DNA of 64,000 nt from Solibacter sp039934035 (GTDB lineage Bacteria > Acidobacteriota > Terriglobia > Bryobacterales > Bryobacteraceae): positions 15,741 to 79,740 of the forward strand of contig JBDTMZ010000122.1 of assembly GCA_039934035.1 (NCBI GenBank), written 5' to 3'. The position numbers were made by a program, and so were the translations under genes. Below the pieces are notes generated by a model. It was not told the origin of the DNA. It was given only the letters and a program-made list of their open reading frames with translations, and did no database searches. The first letter of the stretch is position 1; every line of letters begins with the position of its first letter. Positions 1-8,113 of this stretch are shown one piece after another.

Positions 1-410
1 TGGTTGAATGCCACGTAGTGCGGAATCGCGTAGACTCTGGCCCAATGGATCTGACGATTCTCTTTGGCCGCTTCCGCGAGCTTTTGAATGGCAGGGCTTT
101 CCGTTTTGATCGCGGAGTGACACTGCATGCAGACCGTGGGCCTGACTACTTCCATCGCCTCGCCGGGATCGGGATTCGGATGACACATCTTGCAGGCTAG
201 CTTGAGGTCGCCCGCATGCGCCTTATGGCTGAATGGAAGCGGTTGTTCGGGCGGCGCGGGCGGCGGCGCGGTGGTTTGCGCGAGCAACATCAGTCCGCCC
301 ATCAAGGCGCCGAAACCGGCAAGGTAACGCCCCGAAATCCTGACTCGGCGCAGCATACGTTCGACCTGATTCCATTGGATAAGCACGCTGGTCTTCGGAT
401 TATCTCTCAT
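1..410 (-). CDS. Multihaem c-type cytochrome, partial (C-terminus off the left edge)
   Basis: The visible 136 N-terminal residues carry two haem c attachment motifs, CKMCH at about residues 73-77 and CMQCH at 94-98. A further histidine-rich stretch near the window edge (HYVAFN) is typical of cytochrome c3/c7-like proteins just before another haem. A hydrophobic segment (about residues 29-45, YLAGFGALMGGLMLLAQ) would serve as signal peptide or anchor, followed by a proline-rich linker. This places the haem domain in the periplasm, where it would carry electrons. The ATG at 410 is preferred because it gives a charged N-terminus before the hydrophobic helix; an in-frame ATG at 356 is an alternative. 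The gene is cut by the window start, so total haem number and redox partner cannot be read. Family call is firm, role is inferred. Confidence 0.8.
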   Translation of the reverse strand, partial: MRDNPKTSVLIQWNQVERMLRRVRISGRYLAGFGALMGGLMLLAQTTAPPPAPPEQPLPFSHKAHAGDLKLACKMCHPNPDPGEAMEVVRPTVCMQCHSAIKTESPAIQKLAEAAKENRQIHWARVYAIPHYVAFN

Positions 411-509
411 TCGACCGGGCGGCCAGAAATCGGGTGGCGAAACAGTAGCGGAATGGATTACGCTTAATCCGGGTCCGGACCCTAACGATGCCCTTGGGAG
501 CATGAGTCT

Positions 510-1268
510 ATGAAGAATCGCCTGTTTTCGACACTCGGCGCGTTTCTGTTGCTCGGCGGCGCTGCCTCCGCTCAGATCGCGGATCAATACGCGCCTCCAC
601 GTTCCAACTGCTGCCTGGTGAATTCCGCCAAGAACCTTGCCGACCAGTTGCAGGATTGGAATCAGTTGGGCCGCTACTATGCGGACAACGAGAAGCTCAA
701 AGCGCAGCCTGCGGAACCAGGCAGAGTCGTCTTCATGGGTGATTCCATCACCGATGGCTGGAGACTAGCAAATTACTTCCCCGGCAAGCCGTACGTCAAT
801 CGCGGCATCAGCGGGCAGGTGACGGCGCAGATGCTGGTGCGCATGATGCCGGACGTGATCGCCTTGAAGCCTGCGGCGCTTTTGATCTATGCCGGCACCA
901 ACGATATCGCCGCCAATAACGGACCGCAGACACTCCAGATGATAGAGGACAATTTGCAGGCCATGACCGAATTGGCGCAGGCGCACGGAATCAAGGTCAT
1001 CCTGTGCTCTGTGACTCCAATCAGCGATTATGCGCGCAAGCAGACGGTGCAGCGTCCTCCCGCGGATATTCTTCGTTTGAATGCGTGGTTGAAAGATTAT
1101 GCAGGCAGGGTCAACGCGGTATACGCAGACTACTTTTCCGCGTTGGTGGATGAGGCAGGCATGATGAAGAACGGGTTCTCGGGCGATGGACTCCACCCCA
1201 ATGATAAAGGCTACGTTCTGATGGTGCCGGTGGCCGAGGCAGCAATCGCCAAGGCGCTCCAGAAATAA
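510..1268 (+). CDS. Secreted SGNH/GDSL-type hydrolase
   Basis: A 252-residue protein with a Sec signal peptide (about residues 1-21, ending ASA). It has the SGNH blocks in order: GDSITDG with nucleophile Ser79 (block I), NRGISGQ near 97-103 (block II glycine), AGTND at 128-132 (block III asparagine) and DGLHPN with Asp226/His229 (block V catalytic dyad). Such enzymes hydrolyse ester bonds, often acyl or acetyl groups on carbohydrates or lipids; the substrate cannot be read here. A GGGAG Shine-Dalgarno-like run lies about 10 bases before the ATG. The gene is monocistronic, ending 9 bases before a strong hairpin and convergent with the large exported-protein operon. Export suggests action on extracellular polysaccharide esters, which is an inference. 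Confidence 0.9.
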   Translation: MKNRLFSTLGAFLLLGGAASAQIADQYAPPRSNCCLVNSAKNLADQLQDWNQLGRYYADNEKLKAQPAEPGRVVFMGDSITDGWRLANYFPGKPYVNRGISGQVTAQMLVRMMPDVIALKPAALLIYAGTNDIAANNGPQTLQMIEDNLQAMTELAQAHGIKVILCSVTPISDYARKQTVQRPPADILRLNAWLKDYAGRVNAVYADYFSALVDEAGMMKNGFSGDGLHPNDKGYVLMVPVAEAAIAKALQK

Positions 1269-1277
1269 GTGCGAGAA

Positions 1278-1310
1278 CCACACAGGCCGGAGCGGGTCCG
1301 GCCTGTGTGG
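1278..1310. terminator. 14-bp perfect hairpin between convergent genes, probable two-way terminator
   Basis: CCACACAGGCCGGA (1278-1291) pairs perfectly with TCCGGCCTGTGTGG (1297-1310) around a 5-base loop. It lies 9 bases after the SGNH hydrolase stop and 9 bases from the end of the minus-strand 1472-residue gene. There is only a weak pyrimidine tract after it, so intrinsic termination is plausible but not textbook. Confidence 0.7.
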
Positions 1311-1319
1311 CTGCCTTCT

Positions 1320-4300
1320 CTACGGTACCGTGACGGGTTCCAACTTCCCTGTCGCCACTACCTTATTGGCGGCGTCGCGATACAGCACCTGGTAATACAG
1401 AATCCTCTGCGAAATGGCGGGTACGGCGATGGTGCAGCCATTCGTACAGGGCATACCGGTGATTCCCGAAAGTGCTGCCCCCGTGCCCTCCGAAGGGTAC
1501 AGGAACGGCACCGCGGGAATCGTGGCCGCGGTAGCCACACATGCCTCGTGCCGGCTGGTGCAGTAGTATTGATCGGCCGGACCGTTTTCCGCATAGCCGA
1601 ACTGAACCACCGCATTGTTCACCCCCACCCCGGATGGCGGATTCAGCTTCATCGGGATCGGCTGGAACGTACTGCGAACCACCGAGTCTATAGGCGGATA
1701 CGGCGGTAATTTGCCCAGCAGAATGTCTGTCCATGCCCCGCTGGCATTCATCGCGCGGAACATGACCCAGGATGCATCGCCCAGTGCCTTGCCATGCCAG
1801 TATGGGTCGACCACTTTGTACCTGCTGAGCCCCTTCGTCAAGCTTCGTCCGAGTGCCCCGGTGAAGTCGTTTTTCTTGAATCCCACCTGAACAATCGAAT
1901 TCAGGTACGCGCTCATGTTGCCGATGCAAATGTCGACCGGGATGTCGTTGTTCTGCCCGTACCACATGCAGCCATAGGATCCGCCGTTGCGCTTCACCTG
2001 GTTGGGGCAATTCACATAGATGTCGCCAGGCAGGGATGCCGACCGGCATTCGCCCCCTTTGCGCGCCGCGCAGTATTTGTAGGAATCGGCAGCCGCATCG
2101 CTCAGAACATCTCCGGTCGCGGCGCTGCTGGCATCCAGCAGCGGCTGCAATCCGCAGTAAGCCCACGTAGGCTGAAGCTTGCGGTTCATGGTACCGAAAT
2201 ACCCCGAGGAGCTTACTCGATTGTCGCCGCCGGCCGCCGCCCATGCACCCGCCGTGGCGCCCCAACTCCAGATCGGCGAGGATCCCCCCGGAAAGCCGCT
2301 GCCCACCGTCGCCGGGCAAGTGTCGGTAGAGATCGAAAGACCGCTGGTATACGTGACACCGAGTCCCCCTGAGCTGACGCGCGACACGTAAACAGTTCCG
2401 CTGCCGCTCAGCAGCGTGATCGTGCAGGATTGAGTGATGTTGTCTACCAGGGTCGTGTCGCTCCAGATGGTGCAGGGACTTCCGGCAGAGCAGTTCCCGG
2501 CCGCGGTCAGGGCCGTCGCGGATTTCTTCACGACATAGATGTTGTCCCCGACCTTGCGAAGATTATCTCCGTCCGTGGTGGTGGAAGTTACTTTGTACAA
2601 CTGCCCCGACACCGCCACCGCCGAATCGCTGATATCCATCAGCGGCTGTAACGGCCGGCCGTCCAGCAACCATTCCTTTTCGCGAGCCGGAGCGTTGTCC
2701 TGCAGCCAACTGGGGTGGTCCTGCGCCCGTTCGATGAAGCTGGCGGTTCCGGAAGCGCCGGAAAACGTCGGAGCGAGCGACACATACCGGTTCGGCGGAT
2801 CACCCATCGGGCCGGCGCCGGAGCGGACCGCATAGCAGGCGCCGGACTGGCAATTGCTGTCATACCACGGCATGCCGCCGAGCGTGACATCCGGTCGCGG
2901 AGTCGGGTGATCGTAATCCCACGCCACCCGTATGGTCGTGCCGTCAGCATTGACCCCATGGGGGTCGCGCGCGGTATCCCAGGTCCAGGACCAGTTCGAA
3001 ATGCCATGGTAGAAATCTCGCGCCATGCAATGAGCGGTCAACGTCAGGCTAGAGTGGGCGGTGGGCGTACTCAACCCATATCCGCGTTGCAGCGTCCACT
3101 GATTTCCGGTCTTGGCAACCAGCACGACGACTTCGTCGTCAACTTGAAAGACATCCCCGACCTTGGCGTCCTGAAGGTAGACCCACGCCGGATTCTTGGG
3201 GCACGCGTTGGCCCCGGTCGCCTCGTTTGCAGCGGGATAAGGATCGCACGGTTCACCATCGACTGTGACTACCGTACACCCGAAGCTTCCTGCCGGGCAG
3301 GCGCCGCTGCCGGCTGCAATCGATGGCGTCGCGGACAGCGGGCCCGAGGTAATTGTCGAAACGTAAGGACCATCATCCAGCGCAGGTGGATTATTGGGTG
3401 AAAAGAACTTGCCCGCGACCCACACGACATCGGTGTCTCCCGAGACGAATCTCGTGTGTGTGCTGCACCACCGGGCGGGCGCCACCGCCCACGAAGAGGA
3501 CGCGGCCACCACACAACCGGCTATGCCGCCTCCCACGCAGCCGGGGCCGGAACCGGTCTTATCGGGATCGAACATCGCCGTCCAACCCAACGTGTCCTGC
3601 ACGCTGCGTCCACAACCCAGCACCAGCTTGCGTCCCTGCTGTCCGACGATGCCGCACCAGTATTTATTCTTGTCGAAAGCCGGAGTATCCGCGGCCGTGA
3701 ATTCCGCCACCAGGGTCGCCAGATCGCGGCCGAGCGTGCCTGGCGTAATGTTGGAGCACGAAATGGAATTGCTGCCTGTCTGATTCGTGGTAGTCAGGCT
3801 GCAGCGTATGAGGACGGCCTTGCTTGGCGTCTCATGGTCTGTGGTGGTGCAGTAGAAGGTCTCAGGCTGATCGGGAGATGTCCCTCGCAGCGTACCTCCG
3901 CCATCGCAGAGGCCCCCATCGAAGCCGTCCGGTCCGCTCGCGCCGCTCTTGCCGAACAATCCCAGGTAAGTGGCATCTCCCGTCTTATGATCCACCCAAT
4001 ACAGCAGCGGCCAGCCGCTCGGAATTACACAGTGATAACCCAGGCCGCCGGTGGCCGTATTTCTGGTCAGCGTGTTGCCGCACAGCCTCGCCGAACCGCT
4101 CGAGGTGAAATCCATGTACTGTGAAGTGCCGGTGGCATATTTCGCAAATTGCAGGTTGATCTGATCGGTGCTGGCCGTCTTCTTGCGCAACAGGAAGCCA
4201 AAGTTCGATGCCCAATAAGGCACATTGGAGAGAGGCGCCGCGAGTGGCGTGGAGCAGGACGTCAGGTCAATCGTCAACTGAGTCAATCCGCTGACCGATG

Positions 4301-5738
4301 TAATCCGGCACTCCGAATCCGCAATCACAATCTTGCTCCCGGCAACCCAGTTCGGGCTGAAGTACGTATTCGGCCAGCCTCCCGGCTCCCACGTGACTAC
4401 TCCCGCGGCATCGACATCGGCGTACCCGGAGTGTCGTGAGATCTCACCGCGATGAAGCACGCTGTTTCCTGCCGGTGTCCACGAATCGAGCAGCGGCACC
4501 GTGGTGCCCAGCATCGCATAGACATCGGATTGCGACGTATCTAGCGCGACCTCCTGATACTTCGCCGTCCCGTCGGTCGGCCAGCACGTCACGCCGTTGA
4601 CGGTGATACACGCTTGAATTTTGGCATTGTCTCCGGCGCACGGACCGTTGCACCAGCCCTTTACGGACAGACTGATGTATTCCAGGGGCAAGGTCGGATC
4701 CCACAGATTGGGGCCGGCGGTCCAGAAGGTCTGGTCGCCAATGAAGAGAGGGCTCGATTGCGTGCCCGAATACGATGCCGCCGTGCTGTCATCGGCGGTC
4801 ACGGGATCTGCCGTTACGGTCAGCATTGTGTCTGTCACGTTTGTACTCGCCGGCAAAGATCCCCGGTCCATGACGAAGGTCGTGGTGGTGGGAACGCTGG
4901 TCACCTGGTGCGCTCCGTTGCCGGCTGCCAGGCTGCCGGTCAAACCACCGATCATGACCACGCCGCCGTTCTTGAGCTGATGGGCCGCGGACGTAGTCAC
5001 CGTCGCGCTGTTGTAAGGGCCCGCGACCACCGATATCAGCTTGGAATTGGCGAACGACCATACCACCTTGGGCACGCTCCAGGTTCCGCTGGGATTCGCA
5101 AAGGTGGTGAAGGAATGCTCGCCGCCGCCCGGCAGATAAGTGATCGGCTGGTCTTGCGGCATCGCCAGGCGCTTCAACAGCATTCCCGTCTGGGGGTCGA
5201 TTACTGTTTCGGCACGGGCCGCCGGGTCCTGATTGTTCCAGTTCTTGAACTCCGGCCAGGCATAAGAGCCGGAAGGAGCGAAGTACGGCCTGCTGCTCAC
5301 ATCCGGGTCGGGGGGCAGCGCCTCGTTATAGGTGTTTCCCAGTGCCATGTTGGCCGTGAGGAAACTGCCCGTGGCCTGACTGCCGCCGCAGGTGATCCGG
5401 AAGAACTGGTTCGTAAAGGCCTGCAGCGCGCGCGAGTACCAATGCCCGTCTAGGCCCCGCTCGGCGCGGCGCTTGCCGGCCACGAAGACCCGCCGTAGCC
5501 CGGACGACGGCGATTCCGGCCGATTGTCCAGATTGGCGCCGGCAAACAACGCCGGGTCGACGTCATACGCCAAAGGCCGGTATGTTTGAGATTCGCTCAC
5601 CTCGACCGCGCAGGCATTCATGTCGGGTGCAGTGTATGCGATGATCGCCTGCGTCGAGGTCACACCTTGCACCTGTACGTTACCGATGGCGCCGAAGGCG
5701 ATCGGCGCCATCGCAAGAATTAGTAGTGGAAGTTTCAT
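1320..5738 (-). CDS. Very large exported protein of unknown function (1472 aa)
   Basis: A signal peptide (about residues 1-17, MKLPLLILAMAPIAFGA) precedes an extracellular chain with many cysteines and a Gly/Ser/Thr/Asn-rich, beta-type composition. The first ~110 residues look like a fibronectin-III-like beta sandwich, judged from sequence texture only. No catalytic motif or known family was recognised. Most of the chain is made of short beta-prone blocks with Trp and Asp/Asn, as in surface or secreted structural proteins. It is the last gene of a three-gene minus-strand unit, starting 30 bases after the stop of the 780-residue protein, and ends at the strong hairpin. The reading frame is intact and has the codon use of its neighbours. 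It could be a surface adhesin or a carbohydrate-binding scaffold; no function is assigned. Confidence 0.75.
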   Translation of the reverse strand: MKLPLLILAMAPIAFGAIGNVQVQGVTSTQAIIAYTAPDMNACAVEVSESQTYRPLAYDVDPALFAGANLDNRPESPSSGLRRVFVAGKRRAERGLDGHWYSRALQAFTNQFFRITCGGSQATGSFLTANMALGNTYNEALPPDPDVSSRPYFAPSGSYAWPEFKNWNNQDPAARAETVIDPQTGMLLKRLAMPQDQPITYLPGGGEHSFTTFANPSGTWSVPKVVWSFANSKLISVVAGPYNSATVTTSAAHQLKNGGVVMIGGLTGSLAAGNGAHQVTSVPTTTTFVMDRGSLPASTNVTDTMLTVTADPVTADDSTAASYSGTQSSPLFIGDQTFWTAGPNLWDPTLPLEYISLSVKGWCNGPCAGDNAKIQACITVNGVTCWPTDGTAKYQEVALDTSQSDVYAMLGTTVPLLDSWTPAGNSVLHRGEISRHSGYADVDAAGVVTWEPGGWPNTYFSPNWVAGSKIVIADSECRITSVSGLTQLTIDLTSCSTPLAAPLSNVPYWASNFGFLLRKKTASTDQINLQFAKYATGTSQYMDFTSSGSARLCGNTLTRNTATGGLGYHCVIPSGWPLLYWVDHKTGDATYLGLFGKSGASGPDGFDGGLCDGGGTLRGTSPDQPETFYCTTTDHETPSKAVLIRCSLTTTNQTGSNSISCSNITPGTLGRDLATLVAEFTAADTPAFDKNKYWCGIVGQQGRKLVLGCGRSVQDTLGWTAMFDPDKTGSGPGCVGGGIAGCVVAASSSWAVAPARWCSTHTRFVSGDTDVVWVAGKFFSPNNPPALDDGPYVSTITSGPLSATPSIAAGSGACPAGSFGCTVVTVDGEPCDPYPAANEATGANACPKNPAWVYLQDAKVGDVFQVDDEVVVLVAKTGNQWTLQRGYGLSTPTAHSSLTLTAHCMARDFYHGISNWSWTWDTARDPHGVNADGTTIRVAWDYDHPTPRPDVTLGGMPWYDSNCQSGACYAVRSGAGPMGDPPNRYVSLAPTFSGASGTASFIERAQDHPSWLQDNAPAREKEWLLDGRPLQPLMDISDSAVAVSGQLYKVTSTTTDGDNLRKVGDNIYVVKKSATALTAAGNCSAGSPCTIWSDTTLVDNITQSCTITLLSGSGTVYVSRVSSGGLGVTYTSGLSISTDTCPATVGSGFPGGSSPIWSWGATAGAWAAAGGDNRVSSSGYFGTMNRKLQPTWAYCGLQPLLDASSAATGDVLSDAAADSYKYCAARKGGECRSASLPGDIYVNCPNQVKRNGGSYGCMWYGQNNDIPVDICIGNMSAYLNSIVQVGFKKNDFTGALGRSLTKGLSRYKVVDPYWHGKALGDASWVMFRAMNASGAWTDILLGKLPPYPPIDSVVRSTFQPIPMKLNPPSGVGVNNAVVQFGYAENGPADQYYCTSRHEACVATAATIPAVPFLYPSEGTGAALSGITGMPCTNGCTIAVPAISQRILYYQVLYRDAANKVVATGKLEPVTVP

Positions 5739-5768
5739 TTTGTAGTCCTGTCAACGCTCGCTGCTCCG

Positions 5769-8111
5769 TCAATCGGCCGTGTACGTGATCGTGATCGTGT
5801 ACCAGGTCTGCACCCCGTCCGCCGTCGCGGAAGACACATAGATCGCGTCGCCCGCATTCACCGCCAGGGGAACGCCGCCCGCCAGCGAAACCGTGCCGCT
5901 CGATGCCAGTCCATTTCCGCACGTGCCGCTCACCGCGGCCACCGCGCAAACTTTGTTGGAGTTAGTGCTCGCACCCGGAGAGGCCAGCGCCGCGCTGAGT
6001 ACGGCCGCGGTACCGCCTCCGTTCGGCCGCAAGCGAGTCAGTTGGATGGAACTGCTGCCGGTATAAACTTGCGTTCCGGTACCTGTGCCTCCCCAGACCC
6101 CGACTTCGACGAGGTGTGCCGCGAACGGAATCTCACAACGTCCGGTAATCTGTGCCGCACTCAGCGGCGTAGCGGATTGCGTGTCATTTTCGATCACGCA
6201 GGTGCGGCGATTACTGCCTGCCCATTTCACTCCGGTAGTGACACTGGAATCGGCGACCAGCGATTGCCCGTCGCCACCCGCTGGAAGCCTGCTCAGGCTG
6301 GCGCCTCCCGTGGAAGTCAATAGGTCGCCCTTGGCATACGTCGACATCCCGGTGCCGCCGTCGGAAATCTGCACCGCCGCCCCGTAATGCCCGGGACCAT
6401 ACAGTTCGATGGCAACCAGAGATCCCGCGGTGGATGACGCCAGGATTTTGCCCAGCACCTGAGTGGAGAGCGCCACGCCCGTGGTGTTCGCCTGACCGCT
6501 GTCCCTGCAGCGTCCGGCAGTGGTCGTGCCCACCACAGCGACATTGCCGGCCGTGGTCGAGTTGTCCGCCACGCAATTGACCACGCCGCCCGTCGCCACC
6601 TCCACCGTTTGAGCGGCGATTGCCGACGTGACGCACACGCCCAGAACGCCTACATCGCCCGCGCCCGGCAGAATCACGTTGCCCGTGGCATCGATCTTGC
6701 AGAGTAGATTTGCGGTGACCCCGCCCCCGCCCGCGAGCTTGGTCGTGCTCAGGTAGCCGTTACCCAGCGAATGCTGAACCGCATCCTGAATCAGCGTCCC
6801 CGAGGCGTCCGCGAACGTCGCGAGCCGGTTGACGCCGATCGTGCCGCTGGGGTTGACGCTGCCCGTACCGGTTCCGCTCGTCCCCGCCGGGCCTTGAGGT
6901 CCCTGAGGGCCTTGCGGTCCCATGGGACCCACCCCCCCGTTGATCACGACGTAGTAATTCGATTGCGGAACGGCGAAGGTGATGGTTACATCCTGATTCG
7001 CCGGGTTCACGCTCCAGCCCGCCGAGATCGCTTCGCGCGGCATGGCATTGTCGTACACCGCCACCACCAGTGCCGTGGTTGCGAAGCCATGCACGCTGCC
7101 GGGAATCGTCCTTGTCAGGTCAGGCCCCGCCAGCAATGACGAAATGTACGCGGTGTTGGCCGCGCCGCCGCTCCCCGAGCCGCATCCGCCAACGCATTCA
7201 TATGCCGCGGCGCCGGCCCGGCACAATTCACGCACCGACCCGCCCCCCGTGGAGCAAGTGCCGGCGTTGACCGCGTCCGTGACCATGAACACTTTGCCCT
7301 GGTTGGCGGCTGCCGGGGGCAGGCCGGCCACGGTGGATTCCGGTGGACGCCACTGGCCGCCTGCGAAGTTGTTGTAACCGGTCCACGTATTCGCACCCCC
7401 CAGCGCGCCCAGCGAACTGGTGTCAGCCGACCCGCCCGTCATTTGCGTCCACACGCCGGGCGCACCGGTGGCGGTGCAGAAGAACAGGTTCTGTCCGGCC
7501 CCCGCGTCGGTCGCGAAGTAGAGTTGCCCCAGCGTGCAGGCGCTCGGCCGCCCCGCCGTGGTTCCGGCCTTCACTGGCGCAGTGCTCGCGGCGCCGCTGA
7601 AATCGATCGCGGCGCCTCCGCCGGTCGCCCGCAGTTGCCCGCTGGTCAGCGTGTTCGTGCCCGTCCATGTGTTCGACCCGCTCAACAGGCCGGCCTCCGG
7701 CTTCTTCCAACTGTTGGCGGCGCCGCAATACCAGAGCTCCTGACTGGTGGTGTCGATGGCCAGCGCCGGAGGTGTGCAATTGCCCGATGGGGCGCTTGCG
7801 CCTGCCGTGATACTCGCCGAACTGCCGCTCATCTGGCTCCACACGCCGGGAGTGCCCGTGGTGGTGCAAAAGTAGAGATTCTGTCCCGCCGTCGCATCGG
7901 TGGCGAAATAGATGTGTCCCTGCGTGCAAGCCGTGGGGCGCGCCGCCAGCGTTCCCGCTTTGACGGGCGCCGTATTGGCCGCGCCCGTGAAATCCACCGC
8001 CGAAATGCTGCCGCTTGCTTTCAGTGTTCCCTTGTAATCGCGTCCGCCATTTACGGTGGTCTGCGCCCCGCACACGGCGGCGAACGTTACCAATAAAATC
8101 GCTCTCTTCAT
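5769..8111 (-). CDS. Large exported protein with duplicated Cys-bounded module and collagen-like stretch (780 aa)
   Basis: A signal peptide (about 1-16, ending CGA) precedes two clear copies of a ~60-residue module. Its pattern is DF-GAA-TAPVKAGT-ARP-AC-G--YFATDA-AGQNL-FCT--G-PGVW-QM, first at about residues 40-95 and again at about 165-222. A more diverged third copy (KVFMVTDA, ELCRAG) follows. A short collagen-like run of GPQ triplets lies near residue 400, ahead of a long Gly/Ala/Thr-rich C-terminal half. The architecture resembles trimeric fibre or adhesin proteins, but no phage genes are near. It starts 2 bases after the stop of the 795-residue upstream protein, so co-transcription is very likely. 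Function is unknown; a surface fibre is the best guess. Confidence 0.75.
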   Translation of the reverse strand: MKRAILLVTFAAVCGAQTTVNGGRDYKGTLKASGSISAVDFTGAANTAPVKAGTLAARPTACTQGHIYFATDATAGQNLYFCTTTGTPGVWSQMSGSSASITAGASAPSGNCTPPALAIDTTSQELWYCGAANSWKKPEAGLLSGSNTWTGTNTLTSGQLRATGGGAAIDFSGAASTAPVKAGTTAGRPSACTLGQLYFATDAGAGQNLFFCTATGAPGVWTQMTGGSADTSSLGALGGANTWTGYNNFAGGQWRPPESTVAGLPPAAANQGKVFMVTDAVNAGTCSTGGGSVRELCRAGAAAYECVGGCGSGSGGAANTAYISSLLAGPDLTRTIPGSVHGFATTALVVAVYDNAMPREAISAGWSVNPANQDVTITFAVPQSNYYVVINGGVGPMGPQGPQGPQGPAGTSGTGTGSVNPSGTIGVNRLATFADASGTLIQDAVQHSLGNGYLSTTKLAGGGGVTANLLCKIDATGNVILPGAGDVGVLGVCVTSAIAAQTVEVATGGVVNCVADNSTTAGNVAVVGTTTAGRCRDSGQANTTGVALSTQVLGKILASSTAGSLVAIELYGPGHYGAAVQISDGGTGMSTYAKGDLLTSTGGASLSRLPAGGDGQSLVADSSVTTGVKWAGSNRRTCVIENDTQSATPLSAAQITGRCEIPFAAHLVEVGVWGGTGTGTQVYTGSSSIQLTRLRPNGGGTAAVLSAALASPGASTNSNKVCAVAAVSGTCGNGLASSGTVSLAGGVPLAVNAGDAIYVSSATADGVQTWYTITITYTAD

Positions 8112-8113
8112 GA

